39,964 nt of DNA from Rossellomorea vietnamensis (GCF_008180415.1 NZ_VTEI01000002.1:636557-676520), one strand, 5' to 3'. Shown: positions 8,978 through 18,337, counted from the stretch's first letter. The notes: generated from the sequence alone by a model not told the origin. Program-made: numbers and translations.

Positions 8978-9739
8978 TTATATCAAATTCATTTTGTCCT
9001 TCATATTGTGAAGAATCTTTTTTTCAAGCCGCGATACCTGCACCTGTGAAATGCCAAGCCTGTCCGCGACTTCTGACTGGGTCTGGTCTTTATAGTAGCG
9101 GAGATAGACGATCAGCCGCTCTCTTTCGTCCAGTTCCCTGATCGCTTCTTTCAAGGCTATTTTATCGAACCATTTCTGATCTGAGTTATCGGATATCTGG
9201 TCCAGAAGCGTAATTGGATCTCCATCATTCTCATACACTGTTTCGTGAATGGAAGATGGTGCTCTGCTGGCTTCCTGCGCCATGACGACTTCCTCAGGCG
9301 ACAGTTCCAGGTGAGCAGCAATTTCATTGATGGTCGGAACCCTTCCGAAAGCCTTTGACAATTCGTCTTTTGTCCTTCGAATCCGGTTCCCCATTTCCTT
9401 TAAAGAACGGCTTACTTTTACTGTTCCGTCATCTCGGATAAATCTTTGTATCTCACCAATAATCATCGGGACCGCATAGGTTGAGAACTTCACATCATAG
9501 GATAAGTCAAATTTATCCACAGACTTGAGAAGGCCGATGCACCCGATTTGAAAAAGATCGTCCGGTTCATATCCGCGATTCAAAAATCGCTGAACAACCG
9601 ACCAGACAAGCCTCATATTCTTTTGGACAATGGTATCCCTGGCTGACTGGTCACCTTCCTGGCTTCGCTGGATGAGCTCTTTAACTTCAGTATCTTTTAA
9701 AAAGCTCTGCTCTTTGTCCTTCTTAACTTCCACATCCAT
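8978..9739 (-). CDS. sigF: RNA polymerase sigma-F factor
   Basis: Forespore-specific sigma factor, 253 residues. Region 2 contains NMRLVWSVVQRFLNRGYEPDDLFQIGC and FSTYAVPMIIGEIQRFIRDDGTVKVSRS; region 4 ends with the helix-turn-helix QSEVADRLGISQVQVSRLE. ATG at 9739 is chosen because GGAG lies 9 nt upstream; GTG at 9745 would be too close to it. It is the third gene of the spoIIA operon, 12 nt after spoIIAB. Activity is controlled by the anti-sigma factor SpoIIAB and the anti-anti-sigma factor SpoIIAA encoded just upstream. Confidence 0.97.
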   Translation of the reverse strand: MDVEVKKDKEQSFLKDTEVKELIQRSQEGDQSARDTIVQKNMRLVWSVVQRFLNRGYEPDDLFQIGCIGLLKSVDKFDLSYDVKFSTYAVPMIIGEIQRFIRDDGTVKVSRSLKEMGNRIRRTKDELSKAFGRVPTINEIAAHLELSPEEVVMAQEASRAPSSIHETVYENDGDPITLLDQISDNSDQKWFDKIALKEAIRELDERERLIVYLRYYKDQTQSEVADRLGISQVQVSRLEKKILHNMKDKMNLI

Positions 9740-9751
9740 AAGCACGGCTCC

Positions 9752-10192
9752 TTAATTGCATAGCGCTCTACTATTGGCTAAATGCTTTTTTAAACGAACG
9801 GTTGTGCCTGCTCCAGGTTGCGAATTCACTTCAATCTCATCCATGAAATTTTCCATAATGGTAAACCCCATCCCAGAACGTTCAAGCTCCGGTTTGGTTG
9901 TAAACAATGGCTGGCGCGCTTCCTCTACATCTTGGATTCCGATTCCGTCATCCCTGATTTCCATGTCAATGAAGCCTTCTTCCATTTTGACTGTGATATA
10001 TACAAAGCAGTCAGGGTTGTTGTCATACCCATGAATAATGGCATTTGTGACAGCCTCTGATACTACTGTCTTGATTTCCGTCAATTCGTCCATCGTCGGA
10101 TCCAGCTGGGCAATAAATGAAGCTACCGTAACCCGGGCGAAGGATTCATTTTGGCTCACTGCGCTGAATTGGATATTCATTTCATTTTTCAA
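9752..10192 (-). CDS. spoIIAB: Anti-sigma F factor, serine kinase
   Basis: Binds and holds SigF and phosphorylates SpoIIAA. The GHKL ATPase signatures are present: [11 protein letters not shown] (N box), IRDDGIGI (G1) and [16 protein letters not shown] (G2). TTG at 10192 is chosen because GGGGGT lies 8 nt before it and the product is 146 residues, identical to the B. subtilis length and starting with KNEM after the initiator; the open frame extends further upstream without family similarity. Only 1 nt separates it from the spoIIAA stop codon. Confidence 0.96.
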   Translation of the reverse strand: MKNEMNIQFSAVSQNESFARVTVASFIAQLDPTMDELTEIKTVVSEAVTNAIIHGYDNNPDCFVYITVKMEEGFIDMEIRDDGIGIQDVEEARQPLFTTKPELERSGMGFTIMENFMDEIEVNSQPGAGTTVRLKKHLANSRALCN

Positions 10193-10193
10193 T

Positions 10194-10544
10194 TTATGCA
10201 ACCCCCAGACTTTGTAATGCAAATTCTTCAGACGGCTCTAAACGAATGATTTTGAAAAGACCTGACATTTCAAATAATCGTTTGACTGCCGGGGATATTG
10301 CACAGACAACCATTTCTCCATGCTTTTGCTTGATTTGTTTATATCTCCCTAAAATCACACCAAGTCCTGAGCTGTCCATAAATCCGAGGGCTTCCATATT
10401 CAGTACGATGTGCTTGATTCCATGTTCTTCAATTAATTCAGAGGCTTGCTGCCTCAACTTCTCTGCCGTGTGATGGTCCAACTCCCCACTCAGGCGTATA
10501 CAAAGTACATCACTTCTAACTTCCAGACCAATAGTAAGACTCAC
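10194..10544 (-). CDS. spoIIAA: Anti-sigma F factor antagonist
   Basis: A 116-residue STAS-domain protein that releases SigF by binding SpoIIAB when dephosphorylated. The phosphorylation site is Ser58 in [14 protein letters not shown], the same position as in B. subtilis. GTG start with AAGGAGG 10 nt upstream. It is the first gene of the spoIIA operon and is preceded by a strong SigH-like promoter. The SpoIIE phosphatase that acts on it is not in this window. Confidence 0.97.
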   Translation of the reverse strand: MSLTIGLEVRSDVLCIRLSGELDHHTAEKLRQQASELIEEHGIKHIVLNMEALGFMDSSGLGVILGRYKQIKQKHGEMVVCAISPAVKRLFEMSGLFKIIRLEPSEEFALQSLGVA

Positions 10545-10579
10545 TATTCACAGGCCTCCTTCTCTGTCGTATAGTGAGT

Positions 10580-10609
10580 CAATTCTATTTTCTACTGTCT
10601 AATTCCTTC
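10580..10609 (-). promoter_or_regulatory. SigH-type promoter of the spoIIA operon
   Basis: On the minus strand GAAGGAATT (consensus RNAGGAWWW) is followed after 12 nt by ATAGAATTG (consensus RNNGAATWW). It sits about 36 bp before the spoIIAA GTG. The B. subtilis spoIIA operon is SigH- and Spo0A-dependent, so the site fits the expected control. Confidence 0.75.
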
Positions 10610-10651
10610 TACAAGACAAAACTAGAAGAATTTAGACATTTTATGCTGAAT

Positions 10652-10812
10652 TTTTAGGCTCTTTTCGTAAACTTTGCTGCTATTTGATACTATGGCAAAA
10701 AATAACCCTATCACGAAGATGATATCCAGCTAAACCGAAGAGAAAAGAGCTGTTCTTCTCAGGTTAGAGTTTAAACTCTTAGTATCCGGGATATCCGAAA
10801 GCAACAATATAT
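10652..10812 (-). repeat. Dispersed element E1, copy 1 (reverse orientation)
   Basis: Read on the minus strand, this runs from TTGTTGCTTTCGGATATCCC through GGATACTAA and AGCTCTTTTC to AGCAGCAAAGTTTACGAAAAG and AGCC. The same order of blocks occurs at 19612-19792 and 24409-24577. It fills the spacer between dacF and spoIIAA. The arms GCTCTTTTC and GAAAAGAGC are complementary, as are TTGTTGCT and AGCAGCAA with one G-U pair. Confidence 0.8.
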
Positions 10813-10847
10813 GCGAAAATAAGCTTTTTTTATAAGGAGGCGTTCAA

Positions 10848-12011
10848 TTAATTCCCGCTCTTCGTAAACATGCCGAATGCCCGCTTATACAGCTGCCAGA
10901 AGCTTGCCAGTGGGACATCTTCTTTTGCAATCAGAGGCGTTTCAGACAGTGATTTTCCGTCTTTTTCAATGACAAGCTTGCCGATGGAATCGCCTTTTTT
11001 TACCGGTGCTTTCAGCTTATCCAACTTAACTTTCTTTTCAATACCGTCCAGCTTTTCACCTTTCTTGGCTAAAAGTGAAATTGGCTCATTGGTCATTGCT
11101 TCGACTTCTTTATCTTTCCCTTTTGATACTTTTGTTTTTCCGACAACCGCACCTTTTTCAAAAAGAGGTTGTGTTTGATACTGACTGAAAGCATAGTCGA
11201 ACATTTTGCTGATTTCCGCGTTTCGGTCTTTTGGACTCGGCTCTCCGAATACAACAGCGATGACCCTCATATTGTCTTTCTTTGCCGTTGCTGTCAGGCA
11301 GTACTTTGCCTCATTTGTAAACCCTGTTTTCAGACCATCTACACCTGGATAAAACCGCACCAGCTTATTTGTGTTTACCAGCCAGAATTTTTTATCCGTA
11401 TCTTCACGCAAATAGGATTCATATGTCCCTGTGAAATTTGTGATTTCCTGATATTTCAAAAGTTCTTTTGCCATCATTGACATATCATGCGCTGAACTGA
11501 CATGATCATCAGCCGGAAGGCCTGTTGGGTTTTTGAAGTTGGTATCTTTTAATCCCAGGTCCTTCACCTTTGTATTCATCTTTTCCACGAAACCTTCTTC
11601 GCTGCCTGCAATATGCTCAGCCATTGCAACCGATGCATCATTAGCCGAGCCTATTGAAATCCCTAGCAGCATTTCTTTAACAGTCATTTCTTCACCGGGC
11701 TCAAGGAAGATTTGTGAGCCGCCCATTGAGGCAGCATACTCACTTGTTCTCACTTTGTCTTCCCATTTGATCTGCCCTTTGTCCAGGGCTTCCATAATCA
11801 AAATCATCGTCATGATTTTAGTCATGGATGCAGGCGGCAGCTTTTCATGGCTGTTTTTATCATATAGAACCGTCCCTGTGTCTCTTTCAATTAAAATAGC
11901 AGACTTAGCTCCAGGAGCCAATTCTGACTTTTTCTCCTCTGCAGCTGCATACGGAGCAATTGTAGAAGCGATCATGACTAACATAAGGATGGCCGATAAT
12001 ATTCGTTTCAT
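10848..12011 (-). CDS. dacF: D-alanyl-D-alanine carboxypeptidase DacF
   Basis: A penicillin-binding protein that trims the terminal D-Ala of peptidoglycan stem peptides; in Bacillus it tunes spore cortex cross-linking. Residues 1-24 form a signal peptide (MKRILSAILMLVMIASTIAP..AAA). The three active-site motifs are clear: SMTK at 62-65, SAN at 122-124 and KTG at 228-230. A C-terminal beta-rich domain and an amphipathic end (SFWQLYKRAFGMF) for membrane anchoring follow. ATG at 12011 has GGAGG 7 nt upstream. A SigF-like sequence (GTATA, 14 nt, GGAAAAAATG, 12058-12086) precedes it, slightly short in spacing. Confidence 0.95.
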   Translation of the reverse strand: MKRILSAILMLVMIASTIAPYAAAEEKKSELAPGAKSAILIERDTGTVLYDKNSHEKLPPASMTKIMTMILIMEALDKGQIKWEDKVRTSEYAASMGGSQIFLEPGEEMTVKEMLLGISIGSANDASVAMAEHIAGSEEGFVEKMNTKVKDLGLKDTNFKNPTGLPADDHVSSAHDMSMMAKELLKYQEITNFTGTYESYLREDTDKKFWLVNTNKLVRFYPGVDGLKTGFTNEAKYCLTATAKKDNMRVIAVVFGEPSPKDRNAEISKMFDYAFSQYQTQPLFEKGAVVGKTKVSKGKDKEVEAMTNEPISLLAKKGEKLDGIEKKVKLDKLKAPVKKGDSIGKLVIEKDGKSLSETPLIAKEDVPLASFWQLYKRAFGMFTKSGN

Positions 12012-12139
12012 TCCTGGTCCTCCATTCAATGTACAAATTTCATTACATGCATAGCCCCATTTTTTCCATCCTTCTCTTTTTTATACAGTCATTTCCAATG
12101 AATTTGTAAAATTAGTGCAGTTCAATTTCTCCTTCATAC

Positions 12140-12178
12140 AAAAAAGGCAGAGGGTCCCGAGGGGCCTTCTGCCTTTAC
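12140..12178 (-). terminator. Terminator of the deoB-punA-pdp operon
   Basis: Minus-strand hairpin GGCAGAAGGCCCC / GGACCCTCTGCC followed by TTTTTT, immediately beyond pdp. Confidence 0.88.
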
Positions 12179-12201
12179 TGGTTAATGGACACGCACTTCC
12201 A

Positions 12202-13512
12202 TTATTCCGCTTCTTTGATTTCTCCGTGTATAAGTACAGGAGTATCCACTTGTTTCTCTGTCACTTTAATGCTTTCATACAACTTTATTTTGACATCTTC
12301 AATATCTTCTGTATTACTATGGATGGTTACAAGAGAATCGCCTTTTTGAACCTTATCACCGATTTTCTTCCTGAGTTCCAACCCGACAGCCAAATCGATT
12401 ACTGAATCTTTCGTTGCTCTTCCCGCTCCAAGCCACATAGCAGCTGTTCCAACAGAATCCGCAATGATTTCTGATACATATCCATCCTGCTTGGCTTCCA
12501 GTTCGAAAACATACGCAGCTTTTGGAAGTTTTTTCGGCTGGTCAACGACTGATTCATCTCCGCCCTGTGATTTTAAGAAAAGTTTGAAGCTGTTCAGTGC
12601 TGAACCGTCCTTCATAGCAGAAATTAATTTTTCCCGAGCTTCTTCAAGTGATTCTGCTTTGCCGGCAAGGTAGACCATATGACTGCCTAGCGTTAAGCAA
12701 AGCTCTGTCAAGTCCTCGGGTCCTTCTCCATTCAATGTATCGATGGCTTCTTTCACTTCCAGAGCATTTCCAATTGCAAAACCAAGAGGCTGGCTCATAT
12801 CAGAAATCACAGCCATTGTTTTTCGTCCGACGTTGTTTCCGATATTGACCATGGCCTGAGCAAGTTCTTTTGAATCATCGAGCTCTTTCATAAATGCCCC
12901 TGCCCCTGTTTTTACATCAAGGACAATTGCGTCAGCTCCTGCTGCAATCTTTTTACTCATGATCGATGAGGCAATCAGAGGAATACTGTTCACTGTTCCG
13001 GTTACATCACGCAAAGAATACAGTTTCTTGTCTGCAGGTGTCAGGTTCCCGCTTTGACCGATTACGGCAATTTTGTTTTCATTTACAAGACGGATGAATT
13101 CATCGTTATCGATTTCCACGTGGAAACCTGGAACGGCTTCTAATTTATCAATGGTCCCTCCTGTGTGGCCAAGACCTCTGCCGCTCATTTTCGCAACCGG
13201 TACCCCGACTGCCGCTACAAGAGGGCCGAGGACAAGAGTCGTCGTATCACCTACACCGCCTGTAGAGTGCTTATCCACTTTAACTCCTTCAATCGCTGAC
13301 AAGTCAATTTGATCGCCGGATTTAACCATTGCCATTGTAAGGTCTGCCCTCTCTCTTTCAGACATTCCCTGAAAGAAGATTGCCATCGTTAAAGCGCTTG
13401 CCTGGTAATCGGGAATCGATCCATCCGTATATCCATCAACAAAATAATTGATTTCTTCTGCGGTCAGCTCATTGCCGTCCCGTTTTTTTTCAATTACATC
13501 CACCATTCTCAT
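12202..13512 (-). CDS. pdp: Pyrimidine-nucleoside phosphorylase
   Basis: Phosphorolysis of uridine, thymidine and deoxyuridine to base and (deoxy)ribose-1-phosphate. The 436-residue protein has the phosphate-binding loop [10 protein letters not shown] at 81-90, the family signature [18 protein letters not shown] at 108-125 and [26 protein letters not shown]. Its length equals the B. subtilis enzyme. ATG at 13512 (MRMVD) is chosen because AGGTGA lies 6-7 nt upstream. It lies 185 nt after punA, in the same direction, as the last gene of a nucleoside salvage group. Confidence 0.96.
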   Translation of the reverse strand: MRMVDVIEKKRDGNELTAEEINYFVDGYTDGSIPDYQASALTMAIFFQGMSERERADLTMAMVKSGDQIDLSAIEGVKVDKHSTGGVGDTTTLVLGPLVAAVGVPVAKMSGRGLGHTGGTIDKLEAVPGFHVEIDNDEFIRLVNENKIAVIGQSGNLTPADKKLYSLRDVTGTVNSIPLIASSIMSKKIAAGADAIVLDVKTGAGAFMKELDDSKELAQAMVNIGNNVGRKTMAVISDMSQPLGFAIGNALEVKEAIDTLNGEGPEDLTELCLTLGSHMVYLAGKAESLEEAREKLISAMKDGSALNSFKLFLKSQGGDESVVDQPKKLPKAAYVFELEAKQDGYVSEIIADSVGTAAMWLGAGRATKDSVIDLAVGLELRKKIGDKVQKGDSLVTIHSNTEDIEDVKIKLYESIKVTEKQVDTPVLIHGEIKEAE

Positions 13513-13697
13513 TTCCATTCACCTCGTGTGCATTGTCATCAACCATATTGTCATGCTGCTGTCTTATGCTGTGCTGCTCTCCTGAAAAATCGAAGTCAGG
13601 AGTAGAAGTTTTAAGTAATAAGTAAACAAAGGAAGCCATCTTTGGAAGCTTCCGATAAAATAAGAGGCCAATTACTGAGGCCCTTTTATATTGCCGC

Positions 13698-14513
13698 TTA
13701 CATCGATTTAACAATTTCCTTAACATAATTAAGGAAATCTTCACGAACCTTCTCTGTCGTCTCGATCACTTCATCATGAGTGAGAGGCTGATCAAGAATT
13801 CCTGCAGCCATATTGGAAATACAAGAGATTCCAAGCACCTTCATTCCCGAGTGCCTTGCAGCGATTACTTCCGGAACAGTCGACATTCCAACTGCATCTC
13901 CGCCCAGCGTCCTGATCATGCGGACTTCTGCTGGTGTTTCATAGACAGGACCAGTATTTCCAACATATACTCCTTCTCTCACATTGAGGGAGAGCTTTTG
14001 GGATACCGATCTCGCTAATTCCCTCAGCGATTTGGTGTACGCTTCCGACATATCCGGGAAACGGACGCCAAGGCGGTCATCATTGGATCCGATCAGCGGA
14101 TTTCCACCCATATTATTGATATGATCGGAAATGATCATCAAGTCTCCTGCCTGAAACGATTCGTTGACCCCTCCGGCTGCGTTCGTAACGATTAAAGAAT
14201 CGACACCAAGTGCTTTCATAACACGAACAGGAAATGTCACTTTATCAAAGCCGTATCCTTCATAAAAATGAAATCTGCCCTGCATGGCGACGACTTCTTT
14301 TCCAGAAAGCTGGCCAAATACTAATTGTCCCGCATGACCTGCAACAGTTGATACTGGGAAGTCAGGTATCTCATTATATGGAACGACTACTGGATTTTTA
14401 ATTTCCTCGGCAAGAACACCTAACCCAGACCCCAGAATAAGTCCGATTTCAGGCTTTCCTGTGTACTTGTTTTTTAAAAAATGGGCTGCATTCTCAATTT
14501 TATCAAAATTCAT
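13698..14513 (-). CDS. punA: Purine-nucleoside phosphorylase (trimeric type)
   Basis: Cleaves guanosine, inosine and their deoxy forms to base and pentose-1-phosphate. The 271-residue protein shows [14 protein letters not shown] (phosphate site), [13 protein letters not shown], the family pattern [35 protein letters not shown] and [15 protein letters not shown]. The gene is called punA or pupG in Bacillus. ATG at 14513 has AAGGAG 7 nt upstream and starts 1 nt after the deoB stop, so the two are co-translated. The pentose-1-phosphate it makes is the substrate of DeoB. Confidence 0.96.
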   Translation of the reverse strand: MNFDKIENAAHFLKNKYTGKPEIGLILGSGLGVLAEEIKNPVVVPYNEIPDFPVSTVAGHAGQLVFGQLSGKEVVAMQGRFHFYEGYGFDKVTFPVRVMKALGVDSLIVTNAAGGVNESFQAGDLMIISDHINNMGGNPLIGSNDDRLGVRFPDMSEAYTKSLRELARSVSQKLSLNVREGVYVGNTGPVYETPAEVRMIRTLGGDAVGMSTVPEVIAARHSGMKVLGISCISNMAAGILDQPLTHDEVIETTEKVREDFLNYVKEIVKSM

Positions 14514-14514
14514 A

Positions 14515-15708
14515 TTACGACTCCTTACTAATGTCATTCAGGAAACTTTCTCCGTACTTCGGAAGTTTCACATTAAAATTATCTGCCACTGTTGCCCCGA
14601 TATCTGCAAATGTTTTTCGTACCGGAAGCTCTTTTCCGCCATTCATGCGCTTGGAATAAACAAGCAAAGGTACATACTCTCTAGTATGATCTGTTCCATG
14701 ATGAACAGGGTCATTTCCATGATCGGCCGTGATGATCAGCAAATCATCCTCTGTCATTCGCTCGAATACTTCAGGAAGACGGGCATCGAACTCTTCAAGC
14801 GCTTTTCCGTATCCCTCAGGATCACGGCGGTGGCCGAATAATGCATCAAAATCGACAAGGTTCAAGAAGCTCAGCCCAGTAAAATCCTGTTCGAATGATC
14901 TGACCATTTGATCCATTCCATCCATATTGTCTTTCGTCCTGACAGATTCGGTTACTCCTTCGCCATTATAAATATCTGAAATCTTTCCGAGGGCGATTAC
15001 ATCATAGCCTGAATCTTTCAATTCATTCATGACTGTGCGTTCGAAAGGCTTCAAAGCATAATCATGCCTGTTCGAAGTACGCTGGAAATTCCCAGGCTTC
15101 CCGACGAATGGGCGGGCAATGACGCGGCCTACAAGGTATTTCTCTTCCTTGGTCAATTCTCGTGCAATTTCACAGATTTCATATTGCTCTTCAATCGGAA
15201 TGATGTCTTCATGAGCAGCAATCTGCAGAACAGGATCAGCAGATGTGTATACAATCAAGGCACCTGTTTCCATATGCTCTTCTCCGAGTTCTTCAATAAT
15301 CGCAGTACCACTTGCGGGTTTATTTCCAATTACCGGCCTGCCTGTTTTTTCTTCCAATTTTTTCAATAATTCTTCAGGAAAACCATCCGGATAGACCTTA
15401 AAAGGCTGGCTGATATTCAGGCCCATGATCTCCCAGTGACCGGTCATCGTATCTTTTCCTACAGATGCTTCTTCCATCTTTGTATAGTAAGCAAGCGGGG
15501 CTTCCTGCTTCTCGATTCCCTGTACTTCATGGATGTTTCCCAGACCCAGCTCAGCCATATTCGGCATGCTGAGTCCATTCATTCTTTCTGCGATATGCCC
15601 TAATGTATCTGCTCCTGCGTCATTGAATTCCTTGGCATCGGGGGCTTCCCCGACTCCTACAGAGTCCATGACAACCAGGTGGATTCTTTTGTATGTATAA
15701 TTGCTCAT
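14515..15708 (-). CDS. deoB: Phosphopentomutase
   Basis: Interconverts (deoxy)ribose-1-phosphate and -5-phosphate. It is an alkaline-phosphatase-superfamily metalloenzyme with metal ligands in [14 protein letters not shown] (D15), [12 protein letters not shown] (catalytic Thr), [12 protein letters not shown] and [21 protein letters not shown]. The product is 397 residues, close to the 394 of B. subtilis Drm. ATG at 15708 is chosen for AGGAGG 9 nt before it; the upstream in-frame ATG at 15789 would add 27 residues with no family similarity. It is the first gene of the deoB-punA-pdp group. Confidence 0.96.
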   Translation of the reverse strand: MSNYTYKRIHLVVMDSVGVGEAPDAKEFNDAGADTLGHIAERMNGLSMPNMAELGLGNIHEVQGIEKQEAPLAYYTKMEEASVGKDTMTGHWEIMGLNISQPFKVYPDGFPEELLKKLEEKTGRPVIGNKPASGTAIIEELGEEHMETGALIVYTSADPVLQIAAHEDIIPIEEQYEICEIARELTKEEKYLVGRVIARPFVGKPGNFQRTSNRHDYALKPFERTVMNELKDSGYDVIALGKISDIYNGEGVTESVRTKDNMDGMDQMVRSFEQDFTGLSFLNLVDFDALFGHRRDPEGYGKALEEFDARLPEVFERMTEDDLLIITADHGNDPVHHGTDHTREYVPLLVYSKRMNGGKELPVRKTFADIGATVADNFNVKLPKYGESFLNDISKES

Positions 15709-15799
15709 CCGTCTCTTCCTCCTTATGAAATTTGCTCCTTCTTTGACAGCACGAAGGCTGTGATGACCATCAACTTTGCCATAAGCCATTATTATGCTT

Positions 15800-15829
15800 A
15801 TAATACCCTGATTACTATCTTGTAACCAA
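15800..15829 (-). promoter_or_regulatory. Candidate SigA promoter of deoB
   Basis: Minus strand: TTGGTT, 18 nt, TATTAT, about 90 bp upstream of the deoB start. A reasonable vegetative promoter by eye, not proven. Confidence 0.4.
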
Positions 15830-15883
15830 AGGAATACTCGTCAGAAGTCAGACAACCTTATTTTAAGACTGAACCACTCAAAA

Positions 15884-15897
15884 TACAAGCGTTTACA
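15884..15897. promoter_or_regulatory. Weak cre-like site upstream of deoB
   Basis: TACAAGCGTTTACA matches the cre consensus TGWAANCGNTNWCA at 12 of 14 positions in its better orientation. It lies upstream of the deoB promoter candidate. CcpA control of nucleoside catabolism is known in Bacillus, but this site is weak. Confidence 0.3.
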
Positions 15898-16195
15898 TCA
15901 TTTCATGCCGGTTTTGTTTGTCAAAAATAAATGACGTTCGACAGGCCCCGACATTCTATCACTATTTAATCTAACTGCCACTAAGCTCACTCTCTCAATT
16001 GGAAGCCTCTCCCTCTCAGAACTGCTCTAAAGGTTGAACTTTTAAAAAGGCAGGTTTCGAATATATTGCTGATTTCGGTAAAATCCCAGCGCCTGATTTC
16101 CCCGGCTGCCAAGGCTGCTCGCTCCTATAGTAGAGAGAAACACTCTTCTCTTCAGAGTTTACGGAAAGAGCCTTGCACTGGCAGTCTTTCTGTTC

Positions 16196-16230
16196 CCACA
16201 CAAAAAGCCCCGGACCTTAAGCCCGCGGGT
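16196..16230 (-). terminator. Probable terminator of xerD
   Basis: Minus strand: a GC-rich dyad (CCCGCGGGC ... GTCCGGGGC) that overlaps the xerD stop codon, followed by TTTTTG. The stem is imperfect. Confidence 0.45.
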
Positions 16231-17110
16231 GAAATTTTGAATATACATCCTTCATTCTCGTCTTTGTCACATGGGTATAGATCTGAGTAGTTGAAATATC
16301 AACATGTCCCAGCATTTCTTGGACGGCTCTGAGGTCGGCGCCATTTTCCAGGAGATGAGTGGCAAAGGAATGCCTGAGAGTATGGGGAGTGAGTTCTTTT
16401 GAAATTTTTGCTTCCGAAGCAAGTCCTTTCAAGATCTTCCAAAACCCCTGTCTTGATAATCCTTTGCCATGATGATTCAAAAATAGTGATTCATCTTTAT
16501 GCTTCTTACTGACCAATTGGGAACGCCCTTCGTGCAAGTACTTTTTAAGGACGGAGATGGCTGCCTTGCCGATGGGGATGATCCGTTCCTTATTGCCTTT
16601 ACCGATACATCGGACAAATCCCATGTTTAAATGAACATCATCCATCTGCAGCTTGATCAATTCAGAAACTCGGATGCCTGTCGCATACAGTACTTCAAGC
16701 ATCGCCTTATCCCTTATACCAAGAGGCGTACTTTCCTGCGGCGCTTCCAAAAGGGCTTCCACCTCATCAATACTGAGCACCTTTGGAAGGGAACGCTCCA
16801 TCTTAGGTGATTCAATATGTACGGAAGGGTCCTGTTCAGTTACCTTTTCGCGCAAAAGGAACTGATGAAACGATCTTATTGAGGCAACATGCCGTGCAAG
16901 GGTTTTACTGGACTTCCCTTCATTTTTCAAGTGACCCAGAAATCCCGTTATGTTGACCCGGTTTACTTCATCCCACTTTTGAACTGAGTCCACATTTTGA
17001 AGGAATTTCAAATAATTTTTCAGGTCCCGCTGATAAGACTCCACCGAATTTTTGGCCAGCCCTCTCTCAACAATCAAAAAATGGATAAAATCTTGTAGCC
17101 TGCTCTCCAA
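16217..17110 (-). CDS. xerD: Tyrosine recombinase XerD
   Basis: Resolves chromosome dimers at dif together with XerC (CodV in Bacillus). The 297-residue protein has an N-terminal SAM-like domain and a C-terminal catalytic domain with R147 (ATGIRVSEL), K171, H243 and R246 (HTLRHS), H269 ([13 protein letters not shown]) and the nucleophile Y278. It is named ripX in B. subtilis. The start is TTG, with GGGGAG about 9 nt upstream, 6 nt after the yqzK stop. The neighbours yqzK and fur match the usual Bacillus order. This is the housekeeping enzyme, not a mobile-element integrase. Confidence 0.95.
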   Translation of the reverse strand: MESRLQDFIHFLIVERGLAKNSVESYQRDLKNYLKFLQNVDSVQKWDEVNRVNITGFLGHLKNEGKSSKTLARHVASIRSFHQFLLREKVTEQDPSVHIESPKMERSLPKVLSIDEVEALLEAPQESTPLGIRDKAMLEVLYATGIRVSELIKLQMDDVHLNMGFVRCIGKGNKERIIPIGKAAISVLKKYLHEGRSQLVSKKHKDESLFLNHHGKGLSRQGFWKILKGLASEAKISKELTPHTLRHSFATHLLENGADLRAVQEMLGHVDISTTQIYTHVTKTRMKDVYSKFHPRA

Positions 17111-17116
17111 ACTGCA

Positions 17117-17347
17117 TTACTCCCCATTCATATAAAAAAGTAATAACCGGTCAGTCCAGCTGCGTTCCTCCTCTGAAACAGTCTGAGATACCTTGACAGC
17201 GGCACCTTCCGGCTCATCATATCTGTGGTAGCTTTCATATTCTTCGCTTATACACATGATACCATAGTAAAAAAGAATCGTAGAGCCTGTGAATAATATA
17301 AACACTTTTACAGTGTGCCAAATCGTCTTCATGCCTGATTGAAACAT
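17117..17347 (-). CDS. yqzK: YqzK family protein (DUF4227)
   Basis: A 76-residue single-pass membrane protein: hydrophobic residues about 11-29 (VFILFTGSTILFYYGIM), then the conserved EYESYHRYDEPEGAAVKV and a C-terminal LLFYMNGE. This pattern and its place between fur and xerD match B. subtilis YqzK, which has the same length. ATG at 17347 is chosen because GGAGG lies 8 nt before it; two earlier in-frame starts lack a site. The function is unknown. Confidence 0.82.
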   Translation of the reverse strand: MFQSGMKTIWHTVKVFILFTGSTILFYYGIMCISEEYESYHRYDEPEGAAVKVSQTVSEEERSWTDRLLLFYMNGE

Positions 17348-17443
17348 GCGCCTGTCCTCCATAAAGGTCTTTTCTAACAAGCTATGACGAAAAAGGGCTA
17401 ATTTATACCAGCGAAAAGTTAAAAAATTATACGATTATAACAA

Positions 17444-17565
17444 CAAAAGCGAAAGCGCCTCTCTCAGCCCCGACAGGCAAATGTTCCTCCTAGAAAAAAA
17501 GGCGCTCTTCCCTTTTATTCTAGGAGGGTTATTTGACCCCGAGGGGCTAGGCGCTGCAGCTGGAC
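17444..17565. repeat. GC-rich palindromic element P1, copy 1 (complete)
   Basis: A nested hairpin: outer arms AGCGCCT (17454) and AGGCGCT (17549), next AGCCCC and GGGGCT, inner arms CCTCCTAGAA (17486) and TTCTAGGAGG (17518), with a T/A-rich loop. The conserved frame is GCCCCGACAGGCAAATGTT at left and TTATTTGACCCCGAGGGG at right. A complete relative lies at 19311-19432 and a partial one at 17571-17660. Confidence 0.85.
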
Positions 17566-17570
17566 GAATC

Positions 17571-17660
17571 AAAAGCGAAAGCGCCTCTCTCAGCCCCGAC
17601 AGGCAAATGTCCCTCAGAGAAAAAAAGACGGGCTTTCCTTTTCTGGCACTTGGCCTCGAC
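17571..17660. repeat. Element P1, copy 2 (right half lost)
   Basis: The first 45 bp repeat copy 1 almost exactly (AAAAGCGAAAGCGCCTCTCT onward). Then CCCTCAGAGAAAAAAAGACG departs from it, and the right-hand arms are absent apart from TGGCCTCGACG. It directly follows copy 1, suggesting a tandem insertion followed by decay. Confidence 0.75.
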
Positions 17661-17716
17661 GTAAATAACATGGCAGTAAGTTATCCAAAAAGATGATTAA
17701 ATAATTTCTATGCGAC

Positions 17717-17753
17717 AAAAAAGAACTGACACGTTTCAGCCAGTTCTTCATTT
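17717..17753 (-). terminator. Terminator of fur
   Basis: Minus strand: AAGAACTGGC ... GTGTCAGTTCTT followed by TTTTG, next to the fur stop codon. Confidence 0.8.
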
Positions 17754-17757
17754 TCTG

Positions 17758-18219
17758 CTATTTTTCCTCATCATTATCAGGCTTCTCCTGGCATCTCCAG
17801 CAGATTCCATGGAACGTAAGGCGATGGTCTTTTATTTTAAACTTCCAATCTCGTTCAACAATGGTTTCCACATCTTCAAGTAAATCATCTTGAATTTCAT
17901 CTACTGCTCCACATTCTATGCACACCAGGTGATGGTGAAAGTGAGCCGCTCCTTCTTGACGGAGATCATACCTCGATACACCATCGCCGAAATTTATTTT
18001 GTCTACAATCTTTAACTCTGTCAAAAGCTCCAAGGTCCGATAGACAGTGGCCAATCCAATTTCGGGAGATTTTTCTTTAACGAGGAGGTATACATCTTCT
18101 GCGCTTAGATGATCTTCTTCATTTTCCAACAAAACTCTTACTGTCGCTTCCCGCTGAGGTGTCAGCTTGTAGCTGGCAGAAGAAAGTTGTTTTTTAATAC
18201 GGTCTATCCGGCTTTCCAT
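17758..18219 (-). CDS. fur: Ferric uptake regulator Fur
   Basis: A 153-residue Fur-family repressor. The N-terminal winged helix includes LTPQREATVRVLLENEEDHLSAEDVY and LATVYRTLELL; the metal region has the His cluster AAHFHHHLVC (H93, H95-97) and two structural zinc pairs, CIEC (C100, C103) and CWRC (C140, C143). The position between yqzK and spoIIM is that of the B. subtilis fur gene, which supports Fur rather than PerR or Zur. ATG start with GGGAGG upstream. A promoter TTGCTT-16-TATAAT and an A/T palindrome lie upstream. Confidence 0.92.
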   Translation of the reverse strand: MESRIDRIKKQLSSASYKLTPQREATVRVLLENEEDHLSAEDVYLLVKEKSPEIGLATVYRTLELLTELKIVDKINFGDGVSRYDLRQEGAAHFHHHLVCIECGAVDEIQDDLLEDVETIVERDWKFKIKDHRLTFHGICWRCQEKPDNDEEK

Positions 18220-18252
18220 TATCCGTCTCCCTCCCTCGTCAATGTCTACATT

Positions 18253-18280
18253 ATTATATCAAAAAGGGAGGAATAAGCAA
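18253..18280 (-). promoter_or_regulatory. SigA promoter of fur
   Basis: Minus strand: TTGCTT, 16 nt, TATAAT, about 33 bp before the fur ATG. Confidence 0.6.
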
Positions 18281-18317
18281 AATAAAATAATTACAAAGAA
18301 GAGATTATAATAGATAT

Positions 18318-18337
18318 TAAATAATAATTATTATTTA
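18318..18337. promoter_or_regulatory. 20-bp perfect palindrome, Fur/PerR-box-like
   Basis: TAAATAATAATTATTATTTA is its own reverse complement. It overlaps the spoIIM stop codon and lies about 40 bp upstream of the fur -35 element. Fur-family boxes have the form of A/T-rich inverted heptamers (TGATAATNATTATCA; PerR TTATAATNATTATAA), and PerR represses fur in B. subtilis. The key G and C of a Fur box are absent, so a PerR-like or purely structural role is possible. Confidence 0.4.

Larger units (their letters stand above)
15709..16216. other. Spacer between xerD and deoB
   Basis: About 500 nt with no convincing gene. Near deoB it holds a promoter candidate and a weak cre-like sequence. The part 16058-16172 (TATTGCTGATTTCGG ... 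GAGTTTACGGAAAGAGCC) looks like a shortened, diverged copy of element E1, but the middle cannot be aligned by eye. A 61-codon open frame at 16016-16201 has no ribosome site or family character. Confidence 0.5.

Noticed and set aside
13625..13690. Terminator between punA and pdp
   Set aside because: GGAAGC...GCTTCC is a short stem with an interrupted T-run; too weak to call.
16016..16201. 61-codon minus-strand frame between xerD and deoB
   Set aside because: No ribosome site, no hydrophobic or domain character, and it overlaps a possible repeat remnant.
16217..17110. xerD as a mobile-element integrase
   Set aside because: Length, motifs and the yqzK/fur neighbourhood identify the housekeeping chromosome-dimer resolvase; no att duplication or phage genes are nearby.
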